Below, in pieces: positions 39,745 to 49,054 of a stretch of DNA of 64,000 nt. The DNA lies in contig NC_057788.1 of NCBI RefSeq assembly GCF_014905175.1, forward strand, positions 15,846,654 to 15,910,653. The letters are read 5' to 3'. The translations under genes were made by a program, and so were the position numbers. The notes under the pieces were generated by a model. It had not been told where the DNA came from. It was given only the letters and a program-made list of their open reading frames with translations, and ran no database searches. This stretch comes from Aphidius gifuensis. Its lineage: Eukaryota > Arthropoda > Insecta > Hymenoptera > Braconidae. Position 1 is the stretch's first letter. The number at the start of each line of letters is the position of its first letter.

Positions 39745-40860
39745 TTGGATCCGTTTCAAATCAGGGAAACCGGATCCAGTTAGCCTTAGCCAAACCTGAC
39801 CGAACCCGGAGATAACTATGAAAAAAAAAATAAAGCCCGATTAAAGTCCGGCAATCTGGATCCGATTCGGATCAGGAAAGAGTAAGGAAAGCCGGATCCG
39901 GTTAGCCTTAGCCAAACCTGACCGAACCCGGAGATAACTTTGAAAAAAAAAATAAAGTCCGATTAGAGTCCGGCAATCTGGATCCGATTCGGATCAGGAA
40001 AGAGTAAGAAAAGCCGGATCCGGTTAGCCTTAGCCAAACCGGACTGAACTCAGAGATAACTTTGAAAAAGAAAATAAGGTCTGATTAAACTCCGGCAATC
40101 TGGATCCGATTCGGATCAGGATAGAGTAAGGAAAACCGGATCCGGTTAGCCTTAGCCAAACCTGACCGAACCCGGAGATAACTTTGAAAAAAAAAATAAA
40201 GTCCGATTAAAGTCCGGCAATCTGGATCCGATTCGGATCAGGATAGAGTAAGGAAAACCGGATCCGGTTAGCCTTAGCCAAACCTGACTTAACCCGAAGA
40301 TAACTTTGAAAAAAAAAATAAAGTCCGATTAAAGTCCGGCAATCTGGATCCGATTCGGATCAGGTAAGAGTAAGGAAAGCCGGATCCGGTTAGCCTTAGC
40401 CAAACCTGACTGAACCCGGAGATAACTTTGAAAAAAAAAATAAGGTCCGATTAAACTCCGGCAATCTGGATCCGATTCGGATCAGGATAGAGTAAGGAAA
40501 ACCGGATCCGGTTAGCCTTAGCCAAACCTGACTAAACCCGGAGATAACTTTAAAAAAAAAATTAAGTCCGATTAAAGTCCGGCAATCTGGATCAGGAAAG
40601 AGTGAGGAAAGCCGGATCCGGTTAGCCTTAGCCAAACCTGACTGAACCCGGAGATAACTTTGAAAAAAAAAAATAAGGTCCGATTAAAGTCCGGCAATCT
40701 GGATCCGATTCGGATCAGGAAAGAGTAAGGAAAGCCGGATCCGGTTAGCCTTAGCCATAACGGATCCGAAAAGGGTCAGGAAACCCGGATCCGGATTACC
40801 TTAGCCATACTGGATCCGATTCGGATCAGGATCCGGCCAAGCCGGATTCAATTTCCACTC
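39745..40860. repeat. 122-bp tandem array inside E2a
   Basis: The landmark ATAACT falls at 39811, 39934, 40056, 40178, 40300, 40422, 40544 and 40654. The period is 122 bp, with one 123-bp step and one 110-bp step caused by loss of a GATCCGATTCGG segment. Units contain CCGGATCCGG and GATCCGATTCGGATC palindromes. High copy-to-copy identity suggests recent expansion or ongoing homogenisation. Confidence 0.9.
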
Positions 40861-41169
40861 GGGTAGTTTGTTAACTAAATATGTAAAAATTTCTTTTATT
40901 TTTTCTAATTGTAATCTAATTGTTTAGAGATCCGGATTGGATTAGGGAATACGGATCCGGTTGTAATGAGGACCCCTTAGCAAAATCGGATTGCAAAATG
41001 CATTTCCAGATCCGAATTCATACTTAAACCGGCTCCGAATTTATACTTAAATCGGATCCAAATTTATACTTAAACCGGATCCGAATTTTGATTATTTTTT
41101 TTAACAATCATTATTAACAATTTTTATATCTTAGAAAATTCAACCGAAATTAAACTAAAATTCTGGAAC

Positions 41170-41240
41170 TTACGGGGATCGATTTCGGGGCTTGTCCGTT
41201 TAAAGTCGGCGACAATTTCCTATCGACCACGGCGGCGTAC
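41170..41240 (-). other. tRNA-like stretch inside E2b
   Basis: This is the E2b counterpart of the tRNA-like module of E2a. On the minus strand it shows CCGTGGTCGATAGGAAATTG, GCCGACTTTAAACGG and a B-box-like CGAAATCGATCCCCG. Differences from E2a fall throughout, so the two copies have drifted. Confidence 0.35.
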
Positions 41241-41669
41241 ATGGAATTAATAAAATCAAAAGCCATTTACAAGTGTCCCAAGTGGAAATTTAGTTGAGGT
41301 TCTGATCAGAACCGGATCAGGGAACCTGATTTCAAATCAGAACCGGATCAGGAATCCTGTTCAGGAATGGATCAAAATGTAACGCTCTTTTTTAGGATTC
41401 TGGTCAGAACCGGATCAGGAAACCTGGCCAGATTGTAGGGTTAGAGCCAGGATACCTGAACAGGAATGGATCAGGATTCCTGATCTGAAACGGATTAAGT
41501 AATTCTAAAAAAAAAATTGTTTTTTATTATTTGATGTTTTGTAAATCGGTTAACTAATTTATTATACCAATGTTAATGATAAAACAGATTGAACGATAAG
41601 ATTTTATATACCTAACCATGGAGTTTAACACCTCCATGATACCTAACAATAACTTAAATTACCTAACCA

Positions 41670-41745
41670 CTAGCGGGACGCGAACTCCGAACGCTCAGAT
41701 TACAACTACAGGCCTTAACACGCGCGGTCATGCCGTCTATCGATG
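41670..41745 (-). other. tRNA-like stretch inside E3
   Basis: The minus strand reads ATAGACGGCATGACCGCGCG, then GTTGTAATCTGAGCG, then CGGAGTTCGCGTCCCGC. The last is close to the T-arm/B-box consensus GGTTCGANNCC. This sequence is different from the module in E2, so it may descend from another tRNA. Confidence 0.4.
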
Positions 41746-41889
41746 ATCTGATGTGATTTTTTGCTTTCATAAATTACATCAGCTAAAAAAAACTTAAATT
41801 AGAATTTGCGACGTAAATTTAACGTAAAAATAAAATATAACAATTTGTTAAATTGTCCGTTGTCGATTTGTGTTAAAATTAAAATTAAA

Positions 41890-42600
41890 TCCAAAAAATA
41901 TTTATCCTGATAGTATTCTTGTCAGAATCTCATCAGGATTCCCTTTTCAGGATATGCTCAGGTTTCCTGGTCTTTTTCTGAACAGGAAAACTGAGTGAAA
42001 AAAGTCAATTTGTTTTATATATTTATCCTGATAGTATTCTGATCAGAATCTGATCAGGGTTCCTTATTCAGAATACGTTAAGGTTTCCTGTTCCTTTTCT
42101 GAACAGGAAAATTGAGTAAAAAAAGTACATTTATTTGATACATTTATCCTGACAGTATTCTGGTCAGAACCTGATCAGGGAGCCTTATTCAGGATATGCT
42201 CAGGTTTCCTGTTCCTTTTCTGAACAGGAAAACTGTGTGAAAAAAGTCAATTTATTAAATATATTTATCCTGATAGTATTCTAGTCAGAACCTGATCAGG
42301 AAACCTTATTTAGGATATGCTTAGGTTTCCTGCTCCTTTTCTGAACAGAAAAACTGTGTGAAAAAAGTCAATTTATTAAATATATTTATCGTGATAGTAT
42401 TCTAGTCAGAACCTGATCAGGAAACCTTATTCAGGATATGCTCAGGTTTCCTGTCCCTTTTCTGAACAGGAAAACTGAATGGAAAAAATCAGATTTTTTT
42501 TATTCATTCACCCTGATAGTATTCTACTCAGAATCTGATCAGGGAACCTTATTCAGAATACGTTACGGTTTCCTGTTCCTTTTCTTGATTGATTAAGGTC
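41890..42600. repeat. 121-bp tandem array inside E3
   Basis: TTTATCCTGA (or a close variant) starts at 41901, 42022, 42143, 42264, 42385 and about 42506, exactly 121 bp apart. Units carry CAGAACCTGATCAGG and CAGGTTTCCTGTTCC, words related to those near the element ends. Confidence 0.9.
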
Positions 42601-42884
42601 ACCCGACTTAAGGAAATCTTCAGGTATCCTGACCAGATTCGACCCAGAAATGAGTCAGGTTTCCTGAATAAGGAATCCTGTTCCGTTTCCGATCAGGTTC
42701 TCAGGTCAAACAGGGCATCCTGAAAATTTTTCCACTCTGGGTAGATAGTTATTTAAAAATTACAATAGAAAAACTTGATATGATTAATGTTATTTATATA
42801 TAGGCAACAATGTATTTAATATTATCAAAAAATAAAATGACATTCTGAAATTAATTTTTTTTTTTTTTTTTTCAAATTTTTCTA

Positions 42885-43390
42885 AGTTAAATCCGTTTTA
42901 AAACAGGGAAACCGGATTCGGCTTATACCTTACCCAAGCCTGACTAAACCCGGAGATAACTTTGAAAAAAAAGTTACACTTCGATGTAAGTCCGGCAATC
43001 CGGATCCGATTCAGATCAGGAAAGAGTAAGGGAACCCGGATCTGGCTTACCTTAGCCAAACCTGACTCAACCCGGAGATAACTTTGAAAAAAAAAATAAA
43101 ACTCCGATTAAAGTCCGGCGCCCCGGATCCGATTCGTATCCAAAAAGAGTCAAGAAACCCGGATCCGGCTTATCTTAGCCAAACTTGACAGAACCCGGAT
43201 GTTGACTTCGAAAAAAAAGTTACACTTCGATTGAAGTCCGGCAATCCGGATCCGATTCGGATCAGGAAAAAGTAAGGGAACCCGGATCCGGCTTACTTTA
43301 GCCAAACCTGACTCAACCCGGAGATAACTTTGAAAAAAAAAATAAACTCCGATTAAAGTCCGGTGTCCCGGATCCGATTCGGATCTGAAA
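42885..43390. repeat. GGATCC-type tandem units of E2b, left part
   Basis: About four diverged units related to the E2a 122-bp repeat (AAACCCGGAGATAACTTTG, CGGCAATCCGGATCCG). They are cut at 43393 by insertion of E4 and resume at 47402. Confidence 0.75.
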
Positions 43391-43969
43391 AGACCCTGGC
43401 GGAAATGGTGAGAGCTAAGCCAGAAGAAAACAATATCGCTTTTGTCGCCAAAGCCAGAGCAAAACCAGAGCAAAGCCAGAGATAATAAATACAAAATATT
43501 AACGATATCAAACGTGAATTTGGGCTTTATATAGATATATTATTTAAATTAAATTATTATTTGACTTATTTTTAGCGATAATATTGATGTAGAGATATGA
43601 ATATAAGGAAAACAAGTAATGCAAAAGTTGACAGATTTTGACATTTTGAGGTTGACTTAAATCGGCTAAACACAAAAATCCCTAGCGTGAAGCAATAGTA
43701 AATCCAGACCTTTTCCAGAGTAAAGCCAGACCTGTGAAAGATTTATATTGGCATTAACTATTTGCCAATATTATTAATAATTTTAATGTAGAGACTTTTA
43801 TTATTAAAATAATTTCGTTGAAAACACGACTGGCCGCTAGGTAGCCAGCCGAGTAGACTTGTAAAAAGGACATTTCTTTATAACAATATCACTAACTATT
43901 AATAAACAATATTAAATTAATGAATTTTAATGACTTTTAGAGACTTTTTTATTGTTAGTGCTATTGTTA

Positions 43970-44480
43970 TAAATAAATGTCTTTTTTACAAGTCTGGCTT
44001 TACTCTGGCTTTGCTCTGGCTTTTGTCTGGTTTTACTCTGGCTTTACTCTGGCTTTCCTCTGGCTTTTGTATTGCTAGAGATTGATGTGTTTTTTTTTTT
44101 TTTTAAGCGAAAAATTATAGTTTTAAGAATAAAAAAGTCTCTAAAAATCATTAAAATTTATTAATTTGATATTGTTTATTAATAATTAGTGCTATTGTTA
44201 TAAATAAATGTCTTTTTTACAAGTCTGGCTTTACTCTGGCTTTTGTCTGTTTTTACTCTGGCTTTACTCTGGCTTTTGTATTGCTAGAGATTGATGTGTT
44301 TTTTTTTTTTTTTCAAGCGAAAAATTATAGTTTTAAGAATAAAAAAGTCTCTAAAAATCATTAAAATTTATTAATTTGATATTGTTTATTAATAATTAGT
44401 GCTATTGTTATAAATAGATGTCTTTTTTACAAGTCTGGCTTTACTCTGGAAAAGGTCTGGATTTAGTATTGCTTCACGCT
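43970..44480. repeat. Roughly 215-bp tandem repeat in the centre of E4
   Basis: GCTATTGTTATAAATA begins at 43970, 44191 and 44401 (steps of 221 and 210). Each copy is followed by GTCTTTTTTACAAGTCTGGC and a cluster of CTCTGGCTTT words that mirror the GCCAGAG words near the E4 ends. Confidence 0.8.
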
Positions 44481-44509
44481 AGGGATTTTTGTCTTTAGCC
44501 GATTCAAGT

Positions 44510-46046
44510 ACCGACGTGAACCTAGAACCGCCGTTTGTCTATAAAAATCGTAGGTAGGCTGATTCGACGCGTCTTGAATTGTAGTTAATTGTAGTGAAAA
44601 GTGTTTTAATTGTAGTTAAAAAAATAAGGGTTAAATAAAGGGTTAAAAGTAAACTTTTTTAAAAATAGCCTTAGGACATTGCAAATAGGTCAAAAAGCTT
44701 CGTTTGGAATTGTAGTTAATTGTAGTGAAAAGGGTTTTAATTGTAGTTCAAAAAATACTTGTGAAAAATTAAAATTAAAATTCTGGAGCAAAACTCATAT
44801 TAATTTTTCTAGTTATCTCTAACAGTCGTACATAATCTCTTTAGATGCGTCCTGAATTGTAGTTAATTGTAGTGAAAAGGATTTTAATTGTAGTTCAAAA
44901 AATAAGGAATAAATAAAGGGTTGACTTATCAACTTTTTTGAAAATAGTCTTAAGACATTGCAAATAGGTCGGATAGTTTCGTTTGGAATTGTAGTTAATT
45001 GTAGTGAAAAGGTATTTAATTGTAGTTCAAAAAATACTTATGAAAAATTAAAATTAAAATTTCGGAGCAAAACTCATATTAATATTTCTAGTTATCTCTA
45101 AAAAATTGTACGTAGTCTCATTAGACGCGTCTTGAATTGTAGTTAATTGTAGTGGAAAGGATTTTAATTGTAGTTAAAAAAATAGTGGGCAAAGAAATTG
45201 TAGGAATTTTAATATGAATTATTCTACAAAATTTATTCCTTATTTTTTAAACTACAATTAAAACCCTTTTCACTACAATTAACTACAATTCCAAACGAAG
45301 CTTTTTTAACTATTTGCAATGTCCTAAGGTTATTTTTGAAAAAGTTTGCTTTTAACCCTTCATTTACCCTTTATTTATTCAACTACAATTAAAATCCTTT
45401 CCACTACAATTAACTACAATTCAAGACGCGTCTAATAAGACTACGTACAATTTTTTAGAGATAACTAGAAATATTAATATGAGTTTTGCTCCGAAATTTT
45501 AATTTTAATTTTTCATAAGTATTTTTTGAACTACAATTAAAACCCTTTTCACTACAATTAACTACAATTCCAAACGAAACTATCCGACCTATTTGCAATG
45601 TCTTAAGACTATTTTCAAAAAAGTTGATAAGTCAACCCTTTATTTATTCCTTATTTTTTGAACTACAATTAAAATCCTTTTCACTACAATTAACTACAAT
45701 TCAGGACGCATCTAAAGAGACTATGTACGACTGTTAGAGATAACTAGAAAAATTAATATGAGTTTTGCTCCAAAATTTTAATTTTAATTTTTCACAAGTA
45801 TTTTTTGAACTACAATTAAAACCCTTTTCACTACAATTAACTACAATTCCAAACGAAGCTTTTTGACCTATTTGCAATGTCCTAAGGCTATTTTTAAAAA
45901 AGTTTACTTTTAACCCTTTATTTAACCCTTATTTTTTTAACTACAATTAAAACACTTTTCACTACAATTAACTACAATTCAAGACGCGTCGAATCAGCCT
46001 ACCTACGATTTTTTTAGACGAACGGCGGTTCTAGGTTCACGTCGGT
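44510..46046. mobile_element. Giant fold-back element E6 with 9-bp target duplication
   Basis: ACCGACGTGAACCTAGAACC at 44510 is matched by its reverse complement ending at 46046. The 1537 bp in between are almost wholly palindromic around about 45278. The direct repeat GATTCAAGT stands at 44501-44509 and 46047-46055, a 9-bp target duplication. Arms are built from about 279-bp units, with GCGTCYTGAATTG at 44569, 44847 and 45127, and contain ATTGTAGTTAATTGTAGTG words. Nine-bp duplications with very long inverted arms are known from Mutator-like and Foldback-type elements. No transposase is present, so the class remains inference. Confidence 0.75.
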
Positions 46047-46120
46047 GATTCAAGTCAACCTCAAAATGTCAAAATCTGTCAACTTTTACATTACTTGTTT
46101 TCCTTATATTCATATCTCTA

Positions 46121-47209
46121 CACTGAGAGAAATTTTAACTAAAAATTACAAACGTATAAGAAAAAATTACAAAGCGAATAGTAAAAACTGCGTTCCTCCG
46201 ATTATTTGTAAGGATTATTCGTATATTGATAAATAATTTTTACAATAAAGTTATGTAAAAAATTTGGCCATTGACTATATACAACACTAAGCCATAAAAA
46301 TTACATAATTTTATTGTAATTTCTCTTTAAAAAAAATGACTAAATTCACGATACTCACAAGTAAATTCTAGCAGACTGAGAATTTACCCACTACCGGTTT
46401 TAGAATTTACTATATTTTATTATAAATTTTATTTAAAAGTTGGACATTTTTTGTGCTAAGTTCGGCAGTTTGTGCTAGATTCACGGAGAACGGCAATCAA
46501 TTCCCGGCAACATTTTTTCTTTTCTCTTTACACGGTCAAAACTCGAAAACTAATTGATAAATAGAAAAAATTCATTCTTGATAAATTGTTCAGAAATAAA
46601 TTACCAACAATAAACCTCGCTTAACCCCATACCTAGCTTCAACAGATCAGGCTGTAGAAATGCTTGAAATTACATGACAATTCAATCATTTGTTCAATCA
46701 GTCGGCCATCTTTGTATTATTTCGCCTCACAACCAGAATTTTTACAAAGCGATATAGTAAAAAATATTTAAGTCTATGCTAACTTTTATATGTGTACATG
46801 ATAAATTTTATTATATGTATTAGAATATTTATTAAATTGTTCAGTATTTTTTATTTGAACTTATAATATTTTTTATCGTTTCCTCAAAACATGTATGTGC
46901 TTTATTTTAATTAACTCATAACTCATTATCTAAGACATTAATCAAAAAAAGTAATTCTTTATAAATTGTTTAGAATTAAATTCTCAATAATTAACTCCAC
47001 TCAACCCCATGTCTATCTGCAATATATAACGATGTACAGAGACTTGAAGTAACATAACAATTTTTTGACAGTGTGTGACATTTTACATAATTTTATTGTA
47101 GAATATCATCTCTCGCGGCCAATCCCAGAAATAAAACAAAAATTACAAAGCAGTATAGTAATTTCTATTCAACATGGGTTTTAATTTTTAGTTAAAATTT
47201 CTCTCAGTG
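46121..47209. mobile_element. TA-flanked TIR element E5
   Basis: A perfect 28-bp terminal inverted repeat, beginning CACTGAGAGAAATTTTAACT, lies at 46121-46148 and 47182-47209. TA flanks both sides (46119-46120 and 47210-47211). The opposite arm of E4 (43591 onward, read in reverse) supplies the empty site CATATCTCTACATCAATATT with a single TA. The element is 1089 bp and has no convincing coding frame. It resembles a TA-targeting MITE. Confidence 0.8.
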
Positions 47210-47399
47210 TACATCAATATTATCGCTAAAAATAAGTCAAATAATAATTTAATTTAAATAATAGGTATATCTATATAAAGCCCAAATTCACGTTTGATAT
47301 CGTTAATATTTTGTATTTATTATCTCTGGCTTTGCTCTGGTTTTGCTCTGGCTTTGGCGACAAAAGCGATCACGCCAGTTCTGCCAGGGGAGTCAGGTA

Positions 47400-47792
47400 A
47401 CCCGGATCCTGACTGAACCCCGAAATAACTTAGAAAAAAAAATAAAGTCCGATTCAGATCAGGACAGAGTAAGGAAAGCCGGATCCGATGCAAGCCCGTT
47501 TACCCAGATCCGATTCGGATCCGAAAAGCGTCAAGAAACCCGGATCCGGCTTACCTTAGCCAAACCTGACTGAACCCGGATGTTGACTTCGAAAAAAAGT
47601 CACACTTCGATTTAAGTCTGGCAATCCGGATCCAATTCGAATCAGGAAAGAGTAAGGAAAGCCGGATTCGGTTAGCCTTAGCCATAATGGATCCGAAAAG
47701 GGCCAGGAAACCCGGATCCGGATTACCTTAGCTACCCCGGATCCGATTCGGATCAGGATCTGGCCAAGCCGGCGATTCAATTTCCACTTGGG
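47400..47792. repeat. Right remainder of E2b
   Basis: GGATCC-type units resume with GAGTCAGGTAACCCGGATCC after E4 and continue to GGCGATTCAATTTCCACTTGGG near 47771-47792, the E2-type terminal repeat. Confidence 0.65.
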
Positions 47793-49054
47793 TGGGTCAA
47801 TTTGGGAGAAGTTCGGAGTAACCGTGGAGAAATTCGGAGAAAATTTTTCACCCAGGATATCTCCTCAAACGGATAAAAAACGTGCTATAAATAATGTTTT
47901 TAATGTAAAAAACAATATATGTTTATAGTTATACTATTCATATTGTAATGAGTTAAAACGCTCCTTATATCGAATTTAGTATACAAATATGCTTTGTATA
48001 CTATAGTACATGCGATTTTTGTTGTGTTAACAACACGCAATATATTCTTTAATATAACATTCTTCATTTTGTAGATAATCTTTAATATGATTACTTAAAA
48101 GATAACCGAGTAAAAAAAATCTATATAAAAAAAAATTTGACAAGCGCCATCAATCGCAAAAAAAAGCCTTAAATTGTATAAAATTTGCCCTGTGAATACG
48201 AATGCGTACAGTCTTTTCCTAAATTCTCTAAACTTCAATTAATTATTTCAATACCTGAAAGTGTTACTATAAATTTTAATTAAATAAATAAATAAAAAAA
48301 AAACAAACACTTTACTGATGTTAAAAAAAACTATAAGAATATTAATAATATTATATTTATGTTAATATAAAATATTAATCTTGCTCGCTGTTTTTAGATT
48401 CAGGAATACAAGTCAACCATTCCTAAACTTATTTGAATAAATGGAGATTCTTGGCGCCATTTATCAGCTAATCAATTGTGACTCAAAAACGTCACAGTAG
48501 AGGGGCTGCAGATCGCCAGCTTTTTCTTGCTCTCTTTTCCACCTCATTCCACCTCTGCTCAAATAAAACAGCTGTCTGGAGTACCTCTGACCGCTGACGT
48601 CTGAACAGTTGTGTGTGTCGTGGAGTGTATCGTCAACTCAGTGTACATAAAAAAATATAAAATTCCAGACCTTTACATTCTTCCAAAACTCCATCCACCA
48701 ACATATATGTAATAATCAGAATAACAAATCAACCCTTGACCTACCAAAACATATTCAATACTGCGTCATGTAAAATGTAAATAATTGTTCTCCAACAAAT
48801 TAATATCATAAGTCTGATTAAGTCTATATATTTATTGAGTCAAACATATTGTGTTTTTTTTTAAATTTTTTTTTGTTATTGTACATTGAAACGAGATACA
48901 TAATAAATAAAAGAAAAGAAGTTGATATACCGGCTTTATTATGTCTATTTTACGTGTGAAAATGATTTAATTTCTCAGTGGTTACGTGATTTTTATTATT
49001 ATTCAATTACTTTCTTTTCGTTAATCTGGATACGCGAAATATAAAGTAATAAAG
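47793..49054. other. Spacer and probable myosin V promoter/5' UTR
   Basis: No coding region precedes the myosin V start. A GC-richer patch near 48480-48640 (GACGTCTGAACAG, CAGCTGTCTGG) stands out and is the best candidate for the transcription start area, about 450-550 bp upstream of the ATG. No TATA box can be assigned with confidence. Confidence 0.4.

Larger units (their letters stand above)
39003..40863. mobile_element. Non-autonomous TIR element E2a (CCCGAGTGGAAATT...)
   Basis: The left end CCCGAGTGGAAATTTCAG at 39003 is matched by AATTTCCACTCGGG ending at 40863. The interior is dominated by GGATCC/CCGGATCCG words. It holds a 23-bp tandem array (39195-39375), a unique AT-rich segment with a tRNA-like stretch (39497-39572), and a 122-bp tandem array (39745-40860). 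No transposase is seen. A second, interrupted copy (E2b) follows immediately to the right and shows the same unique segment. Confidence 0.7.
41277..42740. mobile_element. Non-autonomous TIR element E3 (CCCAAGTGGAAATTT...), inserted in E2b
   Basis: The left end CCCAAGTGGAAATTTAG at 41277 pairs with AATTTTTCCACTCTGG at the right. The uninterrupted E2a copy reads CAAGTGTAAAAAGTTATTT near 39597-39616. Here CAAGTGT is left of the element and GTAGATAGTTATTT right of it, so GT is a 2-bp target duplication (41275-41276 and 42741-42742). The interior is built from CCTGATCAGG, TCAGGTTTCCTG and GAACAGGA words and holds a 121-bp tandem array and a tRNA-like stretch. It has no coding capacity. Confidence 0.7.
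43394..47399. mobile_element. Non-autonomous fold-back element E4 (CCCTGGCGGAA...), itself carrying E5 and E6
   Basis: The ends are CCCTGGCGGAAATGG at 43394 and, in reverse complement, CCCTGGCAGAACTGG at 47399. GA flanks both sides (43392-43393 and 47400-47401), and the rejoined target GAAAAGAGTCAGG matches E2 units, so GA is a 2-bp duplication. With E5 and E6 removed it is about 1.37 kb with long inverted arms (left about 43394-43740, right about 44430-44500 plus 46056-46118 and 47212-47399). A centre with about 215-bp tandem units starts near 43970, 44191 and 44401 (GCTATTGTTATAAATA, then CTGGCTTTACTCTGGC words). It has no coding capacity. Confidence 0.7.
40928..47792. mobile_element. Second copy of E2 (E2b), split by E3 and E4
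   Basis: The segments 40928-41276, 42741-43393 and 47400-47792 together reproduce the order seen in E2a: GGATCC words, the AT-rich unique segment with tRNA-like stretch, 122-bp-type units, and the terminal GATTCAATTTCCACTTGGG near 47774-47792. E3 interrupts it at 41277-42740 and E4 at 43394-47399. The left terminal repeat CCCGAGTGG is missing, so the 5' edge near 40928 is approximate. Confidence 0.6.

Noticed and set aside
39745..43390. Regular repeats considered as a CRISPR array
   Set aside because: Units are contiguous tandem repeats without unique spacers, in a eukaryotic genome, inside elements with terminal inverted repeats.
43150..43494. 114-codon minus-strand frame over the GGATCC units and the E4 edge
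   Set aside because: It translates tandem repeat DNA across an insertion border, repeating the same peptide words. It is not a plausible gene.
46045..46236. 63-codon frame crossing the E6, E4 and E5 borders
   Set aside because: It exists only because of the insertion junctions and has no recognisable content.
36704..47792. Search for a transposase or reverse transcriptase in the repeat nest
   Set aside because: No frame shows a DDE/D, RNase H-like or RT motif. All elements appear non-autonomous.
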